From Nitrososphaerales archaeon (lineage in GTDB: Archaea > Thermoproteota > Nitrososphaeria > Nitrososphaerales > Nitrososphaeraceae): a DNA stretch of 34,280 nucleotides. Of the stretch, positions 1-7,271 are shown piece by piece. A model generated the notes under the pieces. That model made no database searches. It saw only the letters and a program-made list of their open reading frames with translations, and was not told the origin of the DNA. Made by a program: the position numbers and the translations under genes. Numbering within the stretch: the stretch's first letter is position 1; the number at the start of each line of letters is the position of its first letter. The stretch lies in contig JANWKP010000046.1 of the NCBI GenBank assembly GCA_025451315.1, forward strand, positions 1 through 34,280, written 5' to 3'.

Positions 1-427
1 CAAAATCTACAGCGACACTATCTCCCCATATTCCCAACTGCCCGGGAGGATCAACTGGTCCCCAGACACTAATACCTTTAAATTTGCCAGTTTTTTGTCT
101 TTTAGATTTAAAAGAGGTATCGATAGGGCCATCAACTTTGGAATGATCTGTTCCACTTCCTGTAAGAGAGATAGTTGTTTCACCAGTAACTAGCTTATTG
201 TTAGAAGGCTCTGGTGAGGGAATACTGCTCGAACCACGAGGAACTTGAACAGTAGATTGTATTGTAGAAGGCATGGAAGAAATTTCTTGAATAGATTGAG
301 CAGCTATTAATTTCTGTCTTTTAATAATACAAAGCTGAGCATGTATTTCTTTCATACTTTGCAAAGTTAATTCATTAGAATGAGTTAAAAGAGAACCACA
401 ATCTTTACAAATATATTCACTCGCCAT
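1..427 (-). CDS. zinc-finger ferredoxin, N-terminal part (truncated by window edge)
   Basis: The reading frame is open to the left edge and begins with ATG at 425-427, giving 142 visible residues. Residues 1-33 carry a small zinc-finger-like pattern (C7, C10, H29, C33). Residues 40-115 are a Ser/Thr/Pro-rich linker. Residues 120-142 contain VWGPVDPPGQLGIWGDS followed by VAVDF, which matches the segment just before the first [4Fe-4S] motif of the zinc-containing dicluster ferredoxins of Sulfolobus and other archaea (family knowledge, recalled by eye). The iron-sulfur cysteines themselves lie outside the window. The histidines that bind zinc in the Sulfolobus protein are not visible in the matching stretch, so the new N-terminal finger may replace that site. 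It is divergent from the UbiE-like gene, with 109 bp between the two starts. The product is probably a cytosolic low-potential electron carrier. Confidence 0.72.
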   Translation of the reverse strand, partial: MASEYICKDCGSLLTHSNELTLQSMKEIHAQLCIIKRQKLIAAQSIQEISSMPSTIQSTVQVPRGSSSIPSPEPSNNKLVTGETTISLTGSGTDHSKVDGPIDTSFKSKRQKTGKFKGISVWGPVDPPGQLGIWGDSVAVDF

Positions 428-506
428 AATCTATTTTAGAGCATGCCATTTATCAATATTTGGTTGAAGATGATGCTAAAAAAGTTAGCAGATATAATAT
501 TCTTAT

Positions 507-516
507 CTTATATATG
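507..516 (+). promoter_or_regulatory. TATA element for the UbiE-like gene
   Basis: CTTATATATG is centred about 26 nt upstream of the GTG at 537. That spacing fits a leaderless archaeal transcript and supports the GTG start, because the only nearby ATG (535) runs straight into TGA. Confidence 0.5.
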
Positions 517-536
517 AAGATAAATTAAACCTACAT

Positions 537-1229
537 GTGATAGGATTAGGATATTCATATTGGAAACAAGTAATAACAATTTTACGTGATGTTATCCCAG
601 TATATGATAAGGTTAATAGAGTAATATCACTTGGAAAAGATGACTTGTATCGCAATGAAGGTATCAGGGAAAATGTAAAACCAGGCGATTTTATTTTAGA
701 TGCAGGTTCTGGTTTTGGAAATATGTCTTTGGCAACATTTAAAATTACTTCAGACGATGTGAGGATAGTTATGTACGATCCGATCTTTGAAATGTTACAA
801 AGTTCTAGGCATCGTCTAATTGTAGAACTCTTATCGTCTGGAATTTTTGAGCATATTCCTTTTAAAGATAATACCTTTGATGTGGTAATGTGTGGGTATT
901 CTTTAAGAGATGCGATTAATTTAGAAATAGCAATTTCTGAAATTCATCGTATTTTAAAAAAAAATGGAAGATTTCTAATAGTAGATTTGGGTAAACCCAA
1001 TAATATAATAATAAGATTTGGGGTTGCAATATATTTAAAATATGTTATTAAAATTTTTGGTTATGTAGTAGCTAGAGAAGCTGGACTTAAATTTCAAACA
1101 TTATACGGAACTTTTTTAAAATGGCCAAAAAATAATATCTTATATTCATTATTAAAAAATCAATTCTCACATGTAGAATTAAGAAGCAAGTTAATGGGCG
1201 GATCTATTATTGTATCATCTACAAAATAA
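537..1229 (+). CDS. ubiE: UbiE/COQ5-family SAM-dependent methyltransferase
   Basis: This 230-residue class I methyltransferase opens with VIPVYDKVNRVISLG, matching the UbiE/MenG entry motif (YDxxNxxxSLG). The SAM-binding glycine motif ILDAGSGFGN follows at about residues 53-62. RILKKNGRFLIVDLGKP near residue 135 matches the second UbiE signature. The family adds a C-methyl group to demethylmenaquinone or a ubiquinone precursor; for an archaeon of this type menaquinone is the expected product (inference). The start is GTG at 537. The neighbours are a ferredoxin (divergent) and a geranylgeranyl-reductase-family protein (convergent), which fits quinone metabolism. The C-terminal 70 residues are less conserved, so another small substrate cannot be excluded. 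Confidence 0.75.
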   Translation: MIGLGYSYWKQVITILRDVIPVYDKVNRVISLGKDDLYRNEGIRENVKPGDFILDAGSGFGNMSLATFKITSDDVRIVMYDPIFEMLQSSRHRLIVELLSSGIFEHIPFKDNTFDVVMCGYSLRDAINLEIAISEIHRILKKNGRFLIVDLGKPNNIIIRFGVAIYLKYVIKIFGYVVAREAGLKFQTLYGTFLKWPKNNILYSLLKNQFSHVELRSKLMGGSIIVSSTK

Positions 1230-1300
1230 ATTTGATACAAAATTTTTTTAAAAGATTGAATTATAATTTTAATATAACAAATGTAAATTTAATAGTAAAA

Positions 1301-1414
1301 TTACTTGTTTTTTAATAGTGACCTAGTTACAATTAAAATACCTAATACTGGAAACAAAGATATAAAAAGATAAGGAAAAATGGATAGAAATATAGATGGT
1401 TCAAAAACTCCCAT
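1301..1414 (-). CDS. possible 37-residue single-span membrane protein
   Basis: A short frame starts with ATG at 1412-1414, 23 bp after the stop of the geranylgeranyl-reductase-family gene and on the same strand. It ends with TAA at 1301-1303. The peptide starts MGVFEPSIFLS, continues with a hydrophobic run rich in F, L, I, V and P of about 22 residues, and ends in TRSLLKNK. This gives one membrane span with a basic tail, consistent with a small membrane protein translated from the same transcript. AT-rich DNA easily yields short hydrophobic frames, so the call rests on position and topology alone. Confidence 0.33.
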   Translation of the reverse strand: MGVFEPSIFLSIFPYLFISLFPVLGILIVTRSLLKNK

Positions 1415-1437
1415 TAATACATCAACTCGAATTTATG

Positions 1438-2907
1438 TTACCTTTTTATTTCTTTGAAATATGAGTAAGCTTCTTTCAGGTATTCATCTAATTTATATTT
1501 CCAATTAGTGAAGCCTTCTGGATTTTTTGGGTAGTCATGATAATGATTTACTAATTTTTTATTCATTTGTGATGTATATTTTAAATCTCCAGCCAAATTT
1601 TTATTTAACGCACTTTTTATCAACATTCCTAGTTTGTCTATTGTACTAAATTCGGGATGTTCTCCTTGAGAGATTTTTTCGATGTCAAATTTTGAAAGAA
1701 AATTTTTCATTCCATAATCTATTTCTTCGTTTGATAAACTTTGTAACATTCTTCTGAAAATTTCTAGGCCAGCTGTTTTATACCCATATTCAGTAATATA
1801 ATCAGTATTATATTTCCAAAGCCCATTCTCTGATAAGTCAAATGCTTGAATAGCTTCTACAGCATTTTTTCCAGCAATAGTTGCTGCTATTATGGCTGGA
1901 CCTATTCCTCCTGCATCCAAAGGTTTTGGCATCCATGCTGAGTCCCCTACTAACATATACCCGTTGCCTACCATACAATCGTTTTGTCTTCTTACTGATA
2001 CTTGCCATGTTCCCCAAGTATTATTTTGATCCTCTTCGGAATTAGGAAGCTCTGGTTCGGAAATTACTGGATTAATATTTACATATTCATCAATTAGATT
2101 TTTTATATTCTTATTAGTACCATTACTTTTATTATATGAATTAAAAGCTAATTGTTGTACTCCTAATCCTATATTCACCTTATCAGCTCCTTTTGGAAAA
2201 ACCCAAGCATAACCTCCAGGAGCTAATTTTTGATCTAAATGTATTATACAATAGTCTGGGTCAAAGTACGTTTTATCTTCACCATTTACTTTGAAATTGT
2301 AAATGTAACGACCAGTAGATTCTAAATCATCCCTATCGATCTTTTTTTGAATATATGATTTAATTGGTAAATTTGTTCTAAGGACAGAGGTAACACCGGT
2401 ACAATCAATCGTTAATTTTGCAGTTTTTTTTATTACTTGTTTAGTCTTAAGTTCTTCACCTTCTATACCAGTGATAAAATTACCATCTTTTAATAAGGAT
2501 CTCAGAGCAATATTTTCCAACATTTGAACTCCGAGTTTTCTAGCATCTTGTAATTGTTTCTGAGGTAGGAGCCTTCTATTGAGTATATAGCCATCACCAT
2601 CAAAAGAGATCCCAGTTTTATGATCAGGAGAATAAGCAATTACTCCTTTAACCGGATGTTCAATTTCAGGGGAGCCCCAAGATATCCCTATTCTGCTTTT
2701 CATGTAATCAACACTGTTCTTGCCCACCGCGTCTCCACAGATCCAACCGTTCATGGTCTTTTTGCCAAGATCCGAAAAAGAATTTCTATCAACTACAAGG
2801 ATTTTTAAAGATTGTTTAGAATAATAAGCAGCTGAAGTAGCAACAATCATGCCTGCTAACCCACCTCCTGCTACAATAATGTCATAATCTGGTACATTTT
2901 GCGACAT
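1438..2907 (-). CDS. geranylgeranyl reductase family FAD-dependent oxidoreductase
   Basis: The 489-residue flavoprotein begins with a Rossmann FAD motif (IIVAGGGLAGMIVA, residues 10-23) and an acidic strand end at VVDRN. The family's later flavin motif is GDSAWMPKPLDAGGIGPAI, around residues 320-340. This is the digeranylgeranylglycerophospholipid/geranylgeranyl reductase group, which saturates isoprenoid double bonds in archaeal lipids and in some quinone side chains using reduced flavin. It is longer than the usual ~400 residues because of an extra C-terminal helical segment. ATG starts at 2905-2907, with a TATA element 28 nt upstream. The neighbouring ferredoxin and UbiE-like methyltransferase suggest that menaquinone side-chain saturation is at least as likely as membrane-lipid saturation (inference). 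Confidence 0.82.
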   Translation of the reverse strand: MSQNVPDYDIIVAGGGLAGMIVATSAAYYSKQSLKILVVDRNSFSDLGKKTMNGWICGDAVGKNSVDYMKSRIGISWGSPEIEHPVKGVIAYSPDHKTGISFDGDGYILNRRLLPQKQLQDARKLGVQMLENIALRSLLKDGNFITGIEGEELKTKQVIKKTAKLTIDCTGVTSVLRTNLPIKSYIQKKIDRDDLESTGRYIYNFKVNGEDKTYFDPDYCIIHLDQKLAPGGYAWVFPKGADKVNIGLGVQQLAFNSYNKSNGTNKNIKNLIDEYVNINPVISEPELPNSEEDQNNTWGTWQVSVRRQNDCMVGNGYMLVGDSAWMPKPLDAGGIGPAIIAATIAGKNAVEAIQAFDLSENGLWKYNTDYITEYGYKTAGLEIFRRMLQSLSNEEIDYGMKNFLSKFDIEKISQGEHPEFSTIDKLGMLIKSALNKNLAGDLKYTSQMNKKLVNHYHDYPKNPEGFTNWKYKLDEYLKEAYSYFKEIKR

Positions 2908-2933
2908 AAATTAAGTGTTTTGCAAAAGTACAA

Positions 2934-2942
2934 TATTTATAG
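2934..2942 (-). promoter_or_regulatory. TATA element for the geranylgeranyl reductase gene
   Basis: On the minus strand CTATAAATA lies about 30 nt upstream of the ATG at 2907, the usual distance for a leaderless archaeal promoter. Confidence 0.5.
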
Positions 2943-3296
2943 TTAAGTCAAATTTGAGTGAATATTGAATAGTAAATTAAAATTAAAAATTTAAACAATC
3001 GGATTTTTTCTGAATGAAAAGATAATTCTTATATAATATTCAAGAAATCTCTAAATGAACGACACTCTAAAAATAAGAAAAAGTTTTGAATTTAACTTGA
3101 GTAAATCTTATAAATGCTTATAAAAGTTGAATGTTAAAAGGTAATACCTTAACTAATCCAGCACCGATGAGTATTGTTTTTAAGCATTCCTCAAAATATG
3201 AGATATAATGGTATAAAACTGGCAAAAAATAATTGTTCGGTTAAAAGACTACATTTAAATTCTAAATTAAAATGTTTTCAAAAATAGATTCATGAA
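2943..3296. other. gene-free stretch with promoter-like tandem repeat
   Basis: No frame longer than about 22 codons with a plausible start was found. The stretch contains two adjacent TATA-like decamers on the plus strand (CTTATAAATG at 3107 and CTTATAAAAG at 3117), then a hairpin AAGGT/ACCTT at 3138-3150. No coding region follows on that strand, so a small RNA is possible but unproven. Confidence 0.4.
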
Positions 3297-3602
3297 TTAG
3301 ATATAATCAACAAAATATTTATAACGTTTTTCTACTTCTTTATTTTCACCATTTAGTACTCTTTCAATTTCTTTAACTAATAAGTTCATTGCATATTTTT
3401 TAAAATTTTCACTTTCGTTATTATGTGGAAATGTAGAAAGTGTATACTCGAAATGTTTCATAAATTCAATAACTTTGTTTCGAAATTCATCAATAGTTGG
3501 ATTAGAAATATTAGTTACTTTGTACCATGAAGTCGCACATGCGGTTGAGTATATTTTAGCTAAATCTTCAACCAATCTTTCTATTTCAAAGAAATCAGAC
3601 AT
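3297..3602 (-). CDS. conserved-looking hypothetical protein, helical, 101 aa
   Basis: Not recognised. The 101-residue product is mostly predicted helix, mixed-charge, with no signal peptide or membrane span. It has one cysteine (in TACATSW) and a C-terminal run of charged residues ending in KYFVDYI. The ATG at 3602 is 39 bp after the end of tfb on the same strand, so it is likely the last gene of the rpoK-to-tfb block. Codon and base use match its neighbours. A role linked to transcription or RNA could be guessed from position only. Confidence 0.6.
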   Translation of the reverse strand: MSDFFEIERLVEDLAKIYSTACATSWYKVTNISNPTIDEFRNKVIEFMKHFEYTLSTFPHNNESENFKKYAMNLLVKEIERVLNGENKEVEKRYKYFVDYI

Positions 3603-3641
3603 GTAATTAGTTGTGATTCAACTAGCTCAAATAAATGAATA

Positions 3642-4742
3642 TTATTTTATAGTTGGTCTAATTGTGATAATAATTTTAGAACTGCAAAGAATTTCTTTGC
3701 ACCGATTTCTAATAGTTACTTCTGTTACCCCAGCAAGACATGAAACATCAATTTGAAGAATATTCATTCCCAAGAGAACCGATGATAAATATATATAAGC
3801 TGCAGCAATACCATTGGGAGATTTTCCATCCACAAGTAAATTTTTTGATGTTTTATGTGCTAAATCAATGGCTAGTCTTTCTATTCTTGTATCCAATTTA
3901 GCCAGATTGATTAATTTGGCGATATAATGATCTATAGAAAGAGAATGAGAAATCCCATTCAACATATTATTTGATTTACATATCGAAGTATTGTCATTTG
4001 ATTTAATTGTCTGATAGTTTGATAGGAAAAAAGAGGTTTTAGAGTTGTCATTATTTTGTAACTGAGTCTTATATTTGTCATTGTCACTAAATTTACTATG
4101 GTATATTCCTAATTCCATAGACATCATCCTATAGTATTTTGAAGCCAGTTTCATACTCGACCTGTCATTAGAAGGGATACCTGTCGCTTCTACAATTTCG
4201 TCTAAAGATCTGACAATCGAACACCTTTTGCATGCTAAATAAATTGTAGCAGCTGATATACAAGAAACTGATTTTCCTTTCGCTTCTTTATTTTTTTCGT
4301 AGTTTCGATAAATCATTGCTGCTGTTTCAATTAATATTTTTGGTAAACTAAGATTTGAACAAGTTTCTGAAATTTTTGAGAGAACGTTCGATAATCGCCT
4401 CTCTTTTGATGAGGAAACCCTAATTCTAGAATGCCATTTTCGTAAACTAGTTAAATGTTCTGCCATTTGGGAATTAATTACTTTTCCTCCATAATCTTTT
4501 AAACCACTCCCAATTTCTGTTCTCAAACCATAATCGTGTTGAGAAAAACTCATTGCCCCACTCGCTCTAGCAATACGATTCTTTTCCTCAAAATCTTTAG
4601 ATACCGATTCCGGACCGTAATCATTCACTTCATCTAGTACTACATAGCCACATTTTTGACATAGAAATTCACCTTTGCTAAAATCATGAATTAAACCAGA
4701 ATTACATTCTGGGCAATTACTGCAGTACTCTAGAGCAACCAT
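3642..4742 (-). CDS. tfb: transcription initiation factor IIB (TFB) with an internal insertion
   Basis: TFB bridges TBP on the TATA box and RNA polymerase. Residues 10-31 form the zinc ribbon (C10, C13, C28, C31). The B-reader/linker region follows, with the typical GAMSFSQHDYGLRTEIG at about 62-78. Two cyclin-like repeats follow, near residues 95-212 and 268-366. At 366 residues it exceeds the usual ~300-315. The excess is an Asn/Ser/Lys-rich segment of about 40 residues, near 214-266, between the two cyclin folds. Its ATG overlaps the stop of gar1 by one base (TAATG), so the pair is translationally coupled. Archaea of this group commonly encode several TFBs; whether this is the general or a specialised one cannot be told here. 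Confidence 0.93.
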   Translation of the reverse strand: MVALEYCSNCPECNSGLIHDFSKGEFLCQKCGYVVLDEVNDYGPESVSKDFEEKNRIARASGAMSFSQHDYGLRTEIGSGLKDYGGKVINSQMAEHLTSLRKWHSRIRVSSSKERRLSNVLSKISETCSNLSLPKILIETAAMIYRNYEKNKEAKGKSVSCISAATIYLACKRCSIVRSLDEIVEATGIPSNDRSSMKLASKYYRMMSMELGIYHSKFSDNDKYKTQLQNNDNSKTSFFLSNYQTIKSNDNTSICKSNNMLNGISHSLSIDHYIAKLINLAKLDTRIERLAIDLAHKTSKNLLVDGKSPNGIAAAYIYLSSVLLGMNILQIDVSCLAGVTEVTIRNRCKEILCSSKIIITIRPTIK

Positions 4743-5074
4743 TATCTTTCCCGCCTCAGATTCTGACCACGAGATTTTTTAACTCCTTTAAAAAAATGTC
4801 TACTTTTATTTTTGGAAATAAACCTAAATACTTTCTCACCTGGTATGGGTTTAAAATCCTCACTGAATAATATTACCGAAGCATACGGTGCATTAACTGA
4901 ACCAATTAGTTCATTTACATTTCCAATTTTTTTTCCATGAGCATCTGATATTGTATCTCCAGGATTTAATTTTGTTTCCTCTAAAAGCTTTAAGATAAGG
5001 CGTCCACTCTTCGCCTTATGAATAATTTCACCAAGCTCTGTCAAGAATTTATATTGCAATTTCCTTGTTTTCAT
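4742..5074 (-). CDS. gar1: H/ACA ribonucleoprotein subunit Gar1
   Basis: Gar1 is a core protein of H/ACA guide-RNA complexes that direct pseudouridylation of rRNA and binds Cbf5. The 110-residue product has the six-strand Gar1 barrel pattern: LGEIIHKAKSGRLIL, then GDTISDAHGKKIGNVNELIGSV and PYASVILFSEDFKP. It ends in a basic tail rich in Lys/Arg (SRGQNLRRER) typical of RNA-binding proteins. ATG starts at 5072-5074. It sits directly before tfb with a one-base overlap, a gene order common in archaea. Length is normal for archaeal Gar1. Confidence 0.88.
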   Translation of the reverse strand: MKTRKLQYKFLTELGEIIHKAKSGRLILKLLEETKLNPGDTISDAHGKKIGNVNELIGSVNAPYASVILFSEDFKPIPGEKVFRFISKNKSRHFFKGVKKSRGQNLRRER

Positions 5075-5143
5075 ATCCTTCGGTCAACATATATTAATAA
5101 AATTGATAAAAGAAATTAAAAAGTAGTTTACAAATACTTATGA

Positions 5144-5461
5144 TTATTTTGCCCGTTTATTTTTAATTCTTTTAGATAATATTCTAGAAGATAATGAAGA
5201 AATTAACTCAGATTTTTTTTTATTTAAAGTTTTAGAGATCATAATATATCCAGAACGTACATATGAACGGGAAGGAAATCGGGCATGATCATTTGAATGA
5301 TCTAAAGGTACGTTTAATCCTTCCTCTACTGCTGCGTCAAATAATTCTGAAAAGGTAGGATCGAATACTGCATTTTCTCTTTTAATTCTCCTTCCCTTTT
5401 TTCTCGATAGATTTTTATTAAAATAATCTAGCCAGATAATAATATGATCATAATCTTTCAA
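5144..5461 (-). CDS. srp19: signal recognition particle protein SRP19
   Basis: SRP19 binds the tip of 7S RNA and prepares it for SRP54. The 105-residue protein begins DYDHIIIWLDYFNKNLSRKKGRRI, broken here only for illustration, which is the SRP19 signature (a WLDYF core followed by a basic GRR motif). A region on cognate RNA contact (VPLDHSNDHARFPSRSYVRSG) and a basic C-terminus follow. The start is TTG at 5459-5461; no in-frame ATG precedes the conserved DYDH, so the TTG is required. It lies 69 bp upstream of gar1 and 92 bp after rps8e on the same strand. Confidence 0.88.
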   Translation of the reverse strand: MKDYDHIIIWLDYFNKNLSRKKGRRIKRENAVFDPTFSELFDAAVEEGLNVPLDHSNDHARFPSRSYVRSGYIMISKTLNKKKSELISSLSSRILSKRIKNKRAK

Positions 5462-5553
5462 TATATTTAAAGGTGGACTAACATTATTTTAATTTTCAGT
5501 TATAAAACGAGTATTCAAAAACTTACAACAAATATAATAGAGCGTTATGGAGT

Positions 5554-5946
5554 TCAAGCAGTTTCCTTGGTCAGTATAGCATTGATAGTTCCATTTTGAC
5601 CTGGTCGTGAAATTATTCTTGCAATTCCCAATTCAGTTTCAACAAATGCGCCTTTACTCAACACTCCGCGTCTCTCATAATCTTTATTGGCAGGGTTCTT
5701 AGTTACTCTAATAATTTTAGTTTTGATTGTTTTCTTATTTTCCTTATCATTTACATTAAGAAATTCAGTATGTTTTATTGCTAATTTAATATTGCCTCCT
5801 CTAACTCGCCTTTGAGCGATGTTCTCCTTTCCTAAAGTCGGTTCATTAGGATATCGATCGATTTCAGATTTTCGAAGCATTCTTGATGGCTTAAGTCTAC
5901 CTCCGGTAAATTTTTTCCCACCGAAGTTTTCAATTGATTTACGCAT
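5554..5946 (-). CDS. rps8e: 30S ribosomal protein S8e
   Basis: The 130-residue basic protein matches archaeal S8e. It has an N-terminal FTGGRLKPSR-like segment, a central RVRGGNIKLAIKHTEFLNV core, and the C-terminal RGVLSKGAFVETELGIARIISRPGQ region that ends the family. It is a small-subunit protein shared by archaea and eukaryotes. ATG is at 5944-5946. The gene lies 35 bp downstream of scpB on the same strand, so it is probably part of the rpoK-scpA-scpB transcript. Length is typical. Confidence 0.95.
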   Translation of the reverse strand: MRKSIENFGGKKFTGGRLKPSRMLRKSEIDRYPNEPTLGKENIAQRRVRGGNIKLAIKHTEFLNVNDKENKKTIKTKIIRVTKNPANKDYERRGVLSKGAFVETELGIARIISRPGQNGTINAILTKETA

Positions 5947-5981
5947 TTCTCAAAATGATAAAATCTCTAATTAAGACGTTT

Positions 5982-6503
5982 CTAAGGCTTTATTGTTATG
6001 CTATTCTTTATTATATTCAAATCAGATATTCCAAAGTAATCTTGGAATTTTTTAGTTGTTTTATAAACTTTTAACCTCCCCACCGATTCGTGTTCGATGA
6101 ACCCTAATTGCTCCAAATATTTGACATGAGAATAAGCTTGACTTCCTCTTATCTGTACCAATCTCTTCGACGTAATTGGTTGTTCATATACTATATAGGA
6201 GAGAGTTTTCAAAGAGGAAGATTGAAGTAATGGTTGTTTAGCAAATTTTCTTATGAGTGGACCGTAGTCTGGTTTAAGTTGAAACACATAATTTCCATCT
6301 TCTAGCTTTTTTAATTCTAATGCATAGAACACATCATTAATTTTTTTGGTTAAATCTAAAAGTAATTTTTTCATTTTTTCTTTTGAATTTAGGCCTGTTG
6401 CTTTAATTAATTCTTCAATAGACATCGGCCGGCCGGAAGAATATAGCGCTGCCTCAATTCTTGCTACAATTTCTTTTTCCGGAAGATTATCTTTCAAAAT
6501 CAA
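5982..6503 (-). CDS. scpB: segregation and condensation protein ScpB
   Basis: ScpB dimers bind the kleisin ScpA in the SMC complex that compacts chromosomes. The 173-residue product has two winged-helix domains: residues 12-85, starting IEAALYSSGRPMSIEELIKATGL, and 95-165, with TLSYIVYEQPITSKRLVQIRG and a LEQLGFIEHE turn. Both are family hallmarks. The start is TTG at 6501-6503; no ATG is available in frame upstream. It follows scpA by 23 bp and precedes rps8e by 35 bp. Its length is near the usual 170-200 residues. Confidence 0.88.
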   Translation of the reverse strand: MILKDNLPEKEIVARIEAALYSSGRPMSIEELIKATGLNSKEKMKKLLLDLTKKINDVFYALELKKLEDGNYVFQLKPDYGPLIRKFAKQPLLQSSSLKTLSYIVYEQPITSKRLVQIRGSQAYSHVKYLEQLGFIEHESVGRLKVYKTTKKFQDYFGISDLNIIKNSITIKP

Positions 6504-6526
6504 TATGGTTTTCCAAAGGTGATTTA

Positions 6527-7222
6527 TTAATATTCAGTCTCTAAGTGCAATTTTCTTATTTCTATATCATTTGATTCCTCTAGTTGTACTAAATCTATCT
6601 TTCCTTGCATTGCCAGATGAAGTAAAGCTATAAAAATTCTTGCTACATCTATTCTCTCTAAATTCTCAATAATCTTACTAAACAAAAGAGTGCCTGTTAA
6701 ATTTAGTGAATAAATTATGAAGTTTTCATTTTCTTCCAAAATTTTTTCAAATTTAACTAAATATTGATCAAAATCAAAATCCTCTATTGGTTCTAATTGT
6801 ACAACATTTCTAGTTTGCATGCTAGGATGGTCTAAAGAGTAAATAATATTTTCTAATACCTTAAGTAAGTCTTCCAAAGAAACTGGATAGGTTGAAGATA
6901 ATCTGAAAGGAAAATCTATTAACTTTAGAAGAGGGATTTCTTTTTCAGTTGATCTATCATAACTTTTTTTTTCTAATGAAAGTTTTTCTAACTGGAAAAT
7001 GCTTTCAACCTTTAAGCGATATATTAAAGACGATGACCATGCAGCAATCCCACAAATTCGAAGATCCTTTTTTCCGCTAGAATTAATAATTTTCAAAAGT
7101 AATTCTAATAATTTTGAAATATTTATTTCCCATACATTTTGTTTTCCTAATAAAGAGGTGTTAAAAAGTAAATTTAATGGAGGAGTAGCTATTGATGTTA
7201 TGTTATTACCGTCGTCAATCAT
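6527..7222 (-). CDS. scpA: segregation and condensation protein ScpA (kleisin)
   Basis: ScpA is the kleisin that closes the SMC ring and binds ScpB. The 231-residue protein has an N-terminal helical region that contacts the SMC head, an acidic centre (residues ~140-170), and a C-terminal winged helix with VARIFIALLHLAMQGKIDL followed by VQLEESNDIEI. This C-terminal pattern is the family signature. ATG is at 7220-7222. It is directly followed by scpB (23 bp) and preceded by rpoK (49 bp). No smc gene is in the window. Confidence 0.85.
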   Translation of the reverse strand: MIDDGNNITSIATPPLNLLFNTSLLGKQNVWEINISKLLELLLKIINSSGKKDLRICGIAAWSSSLIYRLKVESIFQLEKLSLEKKSYDRSTEKEIPLLKLIDFPFRLSSTYPVSLEDLLKVLENIIYSLDHPSMQTRNVVQLEPIEDFDFDQYLVKFEKILEENENFIIYSLNLTGTLLFSKIIENLERIDVARIFIALLHLAMQGKIDLVQLEESNDIEIRKLHLETEY

Positions 7223-7271
7223 TTGTAAGGCTTGAATACAAGATCGAAACTATAAAAACATATTGAAAGTA

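Noticed and set aside
3055-3123. 22-codon frame in the gene-free stretch after the reductase
   Set aside because: Too short and lacking a promoter or ribosome signal; likely chance.
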